NCBI GenBank assembly: GCA_015654825.1
Contig: JAATGE010000465.1
Location: 1-8,878, forward strand
Length of the DNA stretch: 8,878 nt
Reading direction: 5' to 3'
DNA from: Rhodospirillales bacterium
Lineage (GTDB): Bacteria > Pseudomonadota > Alphaproteobacteria > Acetobacterales > Acetobacteraceae
Position 1 is the stretch's first letter; each line of letters starts with the position of its first letter. A program made the position numbers and the translations under genes. Under the pieces are notes generated by a model, which had not been told where the DNA came from, searched no databases, and saw only the letters and a program-made list of their open reading frames with translations. Shown piece by piece: positions 7,355-8,878 of this stretch.

Positions 7355-7777
7355 ATGTCAGCAACCATGTTTTTTCTGCGTGCCGCAACCCTCGCCGGCA
7401 TCGCCGCCGCCCCCGGCCTGGCGCAGGCAGCGCTGCCGCCGGCCGGCACTTTCTATAAGCTGACGGTCAAGACATCGTTCGAGCCGAATTTCGTCGATTG
7501 CTGGGCGTTCTCCACGAACGGCAGATTCATTCGTAGCCCGACGCTGCAAAACTTCCCGTACCAGCTGACCAACCTGAATACCAACGCAGGTCACTTCCAG
7601 GCGATCTGGGCAGGCCGGGTCAGCATCGCGTTCTCCGGCTTCGCGAACGGGCCGACGATCAGCGGCGACGCGGTCGATGTGGCCAATCGGACCTACAGCT
7701 TCACCGGCAGCAAGGTTTCGGGTTGCGCCGGCATTCACGCACTTCGCAGCAATGCGGGCGGCTTCGTGACGCATTAG
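7355..7777 (+). CDS. Small secreted protein of unknown function
   Basis: I do not recognise this 140-residue product. It begins with a clear Sec signal peptide: MSATMFFLRA, then an alanine-rich hydrophobic core, then A-L-A-Q-A-type cleavage after about residue 25 (GLAQA|ALPP). That leaves a mature protein of about 115 residues for the periplasm or exterior. The mature part has no further membrane segment and alternates hydrophobic and polar residues like a small beta-sheet protein. It has exactly two cysteines (Cys49 in FVDCWAF and Cys124 in VSGCAGI) that could pair as a disulfide, and two tryptophans. A GGAG ribosome site supports the start. Codon use is more mixed (ACT, TAT, ACA, AAT, AGA, ATT, CGT) than in the neighbouring genes, hinting at weak expression or a younger gene. 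It is divergent from tamA and lies 91 bases ahead of the acyltransferase; a functional link to either is only a possibility. Confidence 0.75.
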   Translation: MSATMFFLRAATLAGIAAAPGLAQAALPPAGTFYKLTVKTSFEPNFVDCWAFSTNGRFIRSPTLQNFPYQLTNLNTNAGHFQAIWAGRVSIAFSGFANGPTISGDAVDVANRTYSFTGSKVSGCAGIHALRSNAGGFVTH

Positions 7778-7803
7778 GGCAACAGTCCGGGCGACGCGGC
7801 ACT

Positions 7804-7832
7804 TTGTCGCGGAACAGTAACTTGCCTGTCAT
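7804..7832 (+). promoter_or_regulatory. Weak candidate promoter for the acyltransferase gene
   Basis: TTGTCG (7804-7809) and TGTCAT (7827-7832) are spaced by 17 bases and match the sigma-70 consensus at about 3-4 of 6 positions each. Transcription would begin near 7839, just ahead of the ATG at 7869 and beyond a possible TTG start at 7836. The match is weak and could be chance. Confidence 0.2.
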
Positions 7833-7868
7833 TGTTTGGCCCGATTCCCGCTGTTACCTCGCGGCGTG

Positions 7869-8804
7869 ATGGATACCACCCAGACCGGCCTGCGCCGCGC
7901 CACGCTGAACCGGGGCAACCTGCCCCGGTTCCGTACCGCCATGAACAGCGAGGATGCACCCCGACCCGGGTTTCATCCGCTGCGGCATCTGCGCGCCTTG
8001 CGGCGCACGCTGTGGATCGTTCTGTTCCTGCCGTTGGCGATGCTCGTGCAGTCGGTGCTGCTGCTGTTCCCCGGGCGTGAAAAGGCGGCGTTCGCCGCAT
8101 TCTTCTGGGCCACGATCAGCCGCATGCTGGGGCTTTCCGTGCGCGTCCTCGGCGCCCCGGCCCGGCAGGGCGCGCGCGGCCCGCAACGCCCCGTCATCTA
8201 TGTGTGCAACCACTCCAGCTGGCTGGATATCGCCGCGATCGGCGGGCAGATCACCGGTTGCTTCGTGGCCAAGGACGACGTCGCCGGCTGGCCGGTGATC
8301 AGCACCGTGGCGCGACTTGGCCGCACGGTGTTCGTCAGCCGCAACCGTGGCCGCACGCTGCACGAACGCGACCAGATGCGCGACGTGCTGGCGGCGGGCA
8401 ATGACCTGATCCTGTTCCCCGAGGGCACCAGCAGCGACGGATCGCGCGTGCTGCCGTTCCGTTCGTCGTTCCTGGCGGCGGCCTACGCGGACGCCAAGCC
8501 GCTGATCCAGCCGGTGTCCGTCGTGTACGACCGGCTGGCCGGCCTGCCGGTGGGTCACGCCAGCCGCGACGTATTCGCGTGGTACGGCGATATGACGCTG
8601 CTGCCGCATTTCTGGCAGGTGGCGCAGTTTCGCGGCAAACGCGTGACCTTGCTGTTCCACACGCCGATGGACCCGGCCGATTACCCGGACCGCAAGGCGC
8701 TGTCACAGGCGACCTGGCAGGTGGTGGCCGATGGCGCCGCGGCGCTGCGGCAGAACCGCCCGGCGCGGCCGTTGCCTGAGGCGCGGCCGGTGGCGGCTCC
8801 GTAG
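7869..8804 (+). CDS. PlsC-type lysophospholipid acyltransferase
   Basis: This enzyme transfers an acyl chain to a lyso-lipid, most likely 1-acylglycerol-3-phosphate to give phosphatidic acid, at the inner membrane. Counted from the ATG at 7869 it is 311 residues. A hydrophobic membrane segment spans about 47-67. The catalytic HX4D motif is N-H-S-S-W-L-D (His115, Asp120), the second motif is GRTVFVSR (151-158), and the substrate-binding motif is FPEGTSSDGS (183-192). A PVSVVYDR segment at 215-222 completes the LPLAT pattern, and a proline/arginine-rich tail closes the chain. The start is uncertain. No good ribosome site is visible at 7836 (TTG), 7869 (ATG) or 7941 (ATG). Codons between 7869 and 7940 have strongly GC-rich third positions, which favours 7869. 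Relatives typically begin near the position of 7941, and a strong hairpin lies between the two. An OlsA-like role in ornithine-lipid synthesis is the main alternative to PlsC. The 3' end is followed by a palindromic repeat. Confidence 0.9.
   Translation: MDTTQTGLRRATLNRGNLPRFRTAMNSEDAPRPGFHPLRHLRALRRTLWIVLFLPLAMLVQSVLLLFPGREKAAFAAFFWATISRMLGLSVRVLGAPARQGARGPQRPVIYVCNHSSWLDIAAIGGQITGCFVAKDDVAGWPVISTVARLGRTVFVSRNRGRTLHERDQMRDVLAAGNDLILFPEGTSSDGSRVLPFRSSFLAAAYADAKPLIQPVSVVYDRLAGLPVGHASRDVFAWYGDMTLLPHFWQVAQFRGKRVTLLFHTPMDPADYPDRKALSQATWQVVADGAAALRQNRPARPLPEARPVAAP
7907..7931 (+). repeat. Perfect 11-bp hairpin near the acyltransferase start
   Basis: GAACCGGGGCA (7907-7917) and TGCCCCGGTTC (7921-7931) are perfectly complementary around a 3-base loop ACC. 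No U-run follows, so it is not an intrinsic terminator. It lies 9 bases before the in-frame ATG at 7941 and 38 bases after the ATG at 7869. It is therefore either inside the first codons or in the leader directly upstream of the ribosome landing area. Confidence 0.7.
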
Positions 8805-8833
8805 CCGGCTTTCGCTTGATGGCAAGAAGGAAG

Positions 8834-8878
8834 GCCAGGGGGTTCTGCCCCCTGCACTCAAGCTGGGGCCTTAGGCCC
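8834..8878 (+). repeat. Palindromic repeat, copy 3 (modules A + B), cut by window edge
   Basis: Module A here is CAGGGGG (8836-8842), loop TTCTG, CCCCCTG (8848-8854), a perfect 7-bp stem. After a short spacer comes module B, TGGGGCC, loop TTA, GGCCC (8864-8878), cut at the window edge. It lies about 30 bases after the acyltransferase stop and in the same orientation. No U-run follows module A. The bases at 8805-8833 show nothing else. Confidence 0.65.

Noticed and set aside
7836..7868. TTG start at 7836 for the acyltransferase
   Set aside because: It has no ribosome site, third positions in this stretch are less GC-rich than downstream, and it would fall before the candidate transcription start.
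7854..8660. Minus-strand open frame (268 codons) opposite the acyltransferase
   Set aside because: It is the complement of the clear PlsC motifs. The product is His/Arg/Gln-rich with no domain, typical of a GC-skew shadow.
1029..8878. Repeats considered as a CRISPR array or origin iterons
   Set aside because: The copies are kilobases apart, differ in stem length and orientation, and lack regular spacers or adjacent cas or replication genes.

Overview
The window is GC-rich chromosomal DNA with strongly GC-biased third codon positions. It most likely comes from an alphaproteobacterium, with Acetobacteraceae/Rhodospirillales as the best guess. That guess rests on the style of the TamA/TamB pair, the PlsC-like acyltransferase and GT4 glycosyltransferase sequences, and the short GC-rich palindromic repeats between genes. 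It is an inference from recalled family sequences, not a search.

Layout from left to right. (1) At 1-1013 (+) lies the 3' nearly complete part of a family-4 glycosyltransferase, cut only at its extreme N-terminus by the window edge. (2) At 1014-1254 is a hairpin-packed convergent intergenic region ending in a good intrinsic terminator. (3) At 1255-5277 (-) is tamB, and at 5277-7202 (-) is tamA. Their stop and start codons overlap (TGATG), so they form one translationally coupled operon for the translocation and assembly module of the envelope. (4) At 7203-7354 is a divergent intergenic region. (5) At 7355-7777 (+) is a small secreted protein that I do not recognise. (6) At 7869-8804 (+) is a PlsC-type lysophospholipid acyltransferase. 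(7) At 8805-8878 is a 3' intergenic stretch carrying another copy of the palindromic module and running off the window.

Functionally the window is envelope-centred. TamA is the outer-membrane Omp85 barrel with POTRA domains. TamB is the inner-membrane-anchored AsmA-like bridge to it, now also linked to phospholipid transport. The acyltransferase makes phospholipid or a related acyl lipid. The GT4 enzyme resembles sugar transferases acting on lipid or glycan acceptors. No phage, transposase, CRISPR array, tRNA or rRNA was seen.

The most unusual signal is not a gene. It is a recurrent two-hairpin module: module A is a CCAGGG/CCCTGG stem followed by ACCC, and module B is a GGGGCC/GGCCCC stem followed by CAGACCC. 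Module A occurs four times and module B three times in 8.9 kb. Copies lie just after the stop codons of the glycosyltransferase, tamB and the acyltransferase, each in the orientation of that gene. One copy has landed in the 5' end of tamA, where it supplies about 18 codons ahead of the signal peptide.
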